NCBI GenBank assembly: GCA_020440405.1
Contig: JAGROF010000057.1
Location: 1-7,481 of the forward strand
Length of the DNA stretch: 7,481 nt
Origin: Chlamydiia bacterium
GTDB taxonomy: Bacteria > Chlamydiota > Chlamydiia > Chlamydiales > Simkaniaceae
Direction: 5' to 3'
The notes beneath the pieces are model-generated. The model was not told where the DNA came from. It was given only the letters and a program-made list of their open reading frames with translations, and made no database searches. A program made the position numbers and the translations under genes. Numbering within the stretch: the stretch's first letter is position 1; each line of letters opens with the position of its first letter. Positions 6,501 through 7,481 of this stretch are shown here, piece by piece.

Positions 6501-7457
6501 CGCAGCGGCTTTTCCTCCGCCTCCTTCTAAAGTGATTTGTCTTCCTGAGACATTTCCTTCTGTTTCTCGCGCTAAGATGTCAGCGAATGTGCTTTCAATT
6601 CCAGAGGTGCGTTCTTGTCTTGCATCGACAACAAGAAATTCCCAATCGATATTTTTACAGTGTCCTAAGTGATCTTTGACATCTTTCATCTTGTTGGCAA
6701 GAGCGCGTTCAACGTATGCGGGAGACGTTTTGTCCATGTTATATTGGACGACGAGTGTAATCTTACGGCGCTCGCCTCGTTTTACAAGCTCCTCATTTAT
6801 CCGCTCAACGGCAGCCACTCCTGCGTCGATTCTTGCTGCGTTTACAGGAAGGGGTTCGCGTGTTTTGCTTGGCGGTGCAACGGTGACTTCATGTCCTCTT
6901 TCGACCCAATCTACAAATCGGTCGGATCCTTCAGGATGCGCCCTAAATTGCTCAAAGGAAGGATATCCATGCTTTGAAATGAGGTGTGTCACGGAATTAT
7001 TTCCAAAAAGAAGAGGGGCAATGACCCGTGCATAGTGAGGGTCTTTATTGAGAAGTTCAATCACATCCATCACTTCTGGAAACTCATGGAAAAAGAAAGC
7101 TAGAGCATCCGATTCCTGGAGATTTTCTTTCAAAGTAATCAGCTGATGCACGACTTCTTGAATATCTTCTTTTTGGAGTTCATTGTTTGCAAGCTTCACA
7201 AGGAAGTTTGTTAAGGCGTGGACAAAGTTCTTGAAGTCGCGAGGAGCAACAGCAAGGTAAATGTCATCAAGGTGCTTGACGATAAAGTTCCACTTGGGGT
7301 TCGTTGCCAGTCTCATTAAAGAGTCAAAAAGCTTTCCTTCCTGGGCAAGGGCGGCTCCTTTGGCTCGAAATTCTTCTAAACTTCCAGAAGGATGTGCTTC
7401 TGGCTCTGTAGGGGCTGGGAAACTCCGTTGCCAAATCCGTAAAAGTCCATTGAGCAT
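3525..7457 (-). CDS. Giant multidomain sugar enzyme: GT-A glycosyltransferase + kinase-like + sugar-phosphate nucleotidyltransferase-like
   Basis: 1310 residues from ATG 7457; stop TGA 3527-3525. Residues 25-180 are helical and unrecognised. Residues about 232-480 form a GT2/GT-A glycosyltransferase: TLVVQYN (234-240), GGGGKAAAVR (312-321), FIDFSDK (337-343) at the usual DxD site, AIGSRR (366-371), DTQTGFKLF (407-415, close to the DTQCGFK of ALG5/DPM-type enzymes) and FDIEIL (435-440). Residues about 500-770 look like a diverged APH/protein-kinase fold: LIGGGAENVVYRL loop (501-513), K520 as ATP-binding Lys, FDLDTNF (687-693) as catalytic loop, LDPGE (712-716) in place of DFG. Residues about 885-1130 resemble a sugar-1-phosphate nucleotidyltransferase: DAGSATR (890-896), TKGSVEVGGRPL (908-919), ASGDD (943-947). 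A Ser/Gly linker (1035-1054) interrupts this part, and a beta-rich domain (about 1222-1275) ends the protein. There is no membrane segment. Making and transferring an activated sugar is inferred; the sugar is unknown. The frame is open to the right edge, so the true start may be further upstream, and the ribosome binding site before ATG 7457 (GGA, three-base spacing) is poor. Confidence -1.
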   Translation of the reverse strand: MLNGLLRIWQRSFPAPTEPEAHPSGSLEEFRAKGAALAQEGKLFDSLMRLATNPKWNFIVKHLDDIYLAVAPRDFKNFVHALTNFLVKLANNELQKEDIQEVVHQLITLKENLQESDALAFFFHEFPEVMDVIELLNKDPHYARVIAPLLFGNNSVTHLISKHGYPSFEQFRAHPEGSDRFVDWVERGHEVTVAPPSKTREPLPVNAARIDAGVAAVERINEELVKRGERRKITLVVQYNMDKTSPAYVERALANKMKDVKDHLGHCKNIDWEFLVVDARQERTSGIESTFADILARETEGNVSGRQITLEGGGGKAAAVRCGMSVAADAGSDFVGFIDFSDKIHILEMTHLFTQAFQTEEEGGLAIGSRRLEASAVENKPLPFLIRSMGLNLVVKAMFPHLFNISDTQTGFKLFNAKSWQQIAQTGLQNDSLAFDIEILQQAARLGFPIAECAVDFHDSSQNAEDFGEDMVGSLFDEVVQIRATTKDTPLSPQKPQEARLIGGGAENVVYRLANGSIIKIPHEAADPDFVGFLKHVLFKGQKEMKLDDQKDKLITSQFINRLLTSPRFSKYIPALRSWADLNIFVMKMITSFENKAYKSMGYETAERYGRDLVIPFRFVEGSFSVEVDGEPKTFTREDNVKQSVFANAVFKDRVVAAIESRDPDAIIRQIDEGLNLFEDLWKRGLFDLDTNFLCDTGYYPDSEGRERLMVLDPGELIDDLSRIDINTARNQIEKRYDYIELEILLRSLPPEQKERVLSYYKTKMHAFFDAIEEGGSKRDQFGIDRREGGDFHVQFDERLELPWVETPQQTESQSKREAFRRSAVGYQHAFQTGMPALSRGSSSFPYTHVVPEGKEESGELGVGMGSIGPLAPALEQTLEHPQTDLFILDAGSATRASILKYGERSGTKGSVEVGGRPLYQHTAQNLQEFARTRLPEGYVILASGDDFLEISPEQGERMQRYLESGVGAYWCDLPDGGKTVIPLTRGLTVDFFRRHASLPELSHNFLRSVPVTKGFVDHMGTQTLFEGIAQAIPESEAASSSQGGGTTSGTLPGVSVLTDTYAQFLQFNAAQKLGGMKTPFLMILKKEFVEDFMREIVPLLPNYTWNDITWENILVRAMKADKEMWMMSGKPPLLDKATWGEIYDRIQGLKQKHGIDTYSPEQNEARVFRGNWQNFDDPYALFRFAAASFSPGETFHSDTPQEPPHIESPIPTHMAAIKSELEGTIQVIPPDGILRGVVSENLFYNVQIPRGQTLHVHAGHLVVQIDGELYSIAMGPMTKDDLKKSMVYKYEGGHPKPHMTYSQFAATRR

Positions 7458-7481
7458 GTTTCCACTTTGGTCTGCAGACTT

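Noticed and set aside
6669..7035. Two overlapping rightward open frames of 102 and 119 codons
   Set aside because: Both are antisense to the glycosyltransferase and N-terminal regions of the giant gene, and they overlap each other in different frames with no family features.

Overview
The window carries five protein-coding genes packed almost without gaps. One is a rightward gene cut by the left edge (2-1288). The other four point left (7457 to 1298). No rRNA, tRNA, mobile element, CRISPR array or convincing terminator is visible. The style suggests an environmental (amoeba-associated) member of the Chlamydiota: eukaryote-like signalling folds in otherwise unfamiliar proteins, Ser-rich and acidic linkers, moderate G+C, and a very large multidomain sugar enzyme beside a UPF0301 gene. 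This is an inference from protein style, not a marker-gene assignment, and another intracellular gammaproteobacterium-like host dweller cannot be excluded.

Left part (2-1288): the C-terminal ~428 residues of a protein with an FSCKDGVDV segment. It resembles the P-loop of SopB/IpgD-type CX5R phosphoinositide phosphatases, but Val sits where the catalytic Arg should be. It meets the leftward cluster tail to tail, with 9 bases between the two stop codons.

Middle part (1298-2863): two leftward genes, probably an operon. The first encodes a 378-residue protein with the motif set of the atypical kinase superfamily (actin-fragmin kinase / PI-kinase / HipA-like). The second encodes a 138-residue unknown protein whose Shine-Dalgarno sequence overlaps the stop codon of the kinase-like gene. 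A TATAAT promoter with an imperfect 18-bp palindrome in its spacer lies in the 71-base AT-rich gap upstream. With the pseudo-phosphatase-like neighbour, this looks like a small patch of host-interaction or signalling genes.

Right part (2935-7457): a UPF0301 (YqgE/AlgH) gene and, 32 bases upstream of it, a 1310-residue protein. The large protein combines a GT-A glycosyltransferase of the dolichyl-phosphate-glucose/mannose synthase type, a kinase-like domain, a sugar-phosphate nucleotidyltransferase-like domain and a small beta-rich C-terminal domain. The most interesting hypothesis is a single-chain pathway: sugar phosphorylation, then nucleotide activation, then transfer. The reading frame of this gene is open to the right edge, so its true start may lie outside the window.
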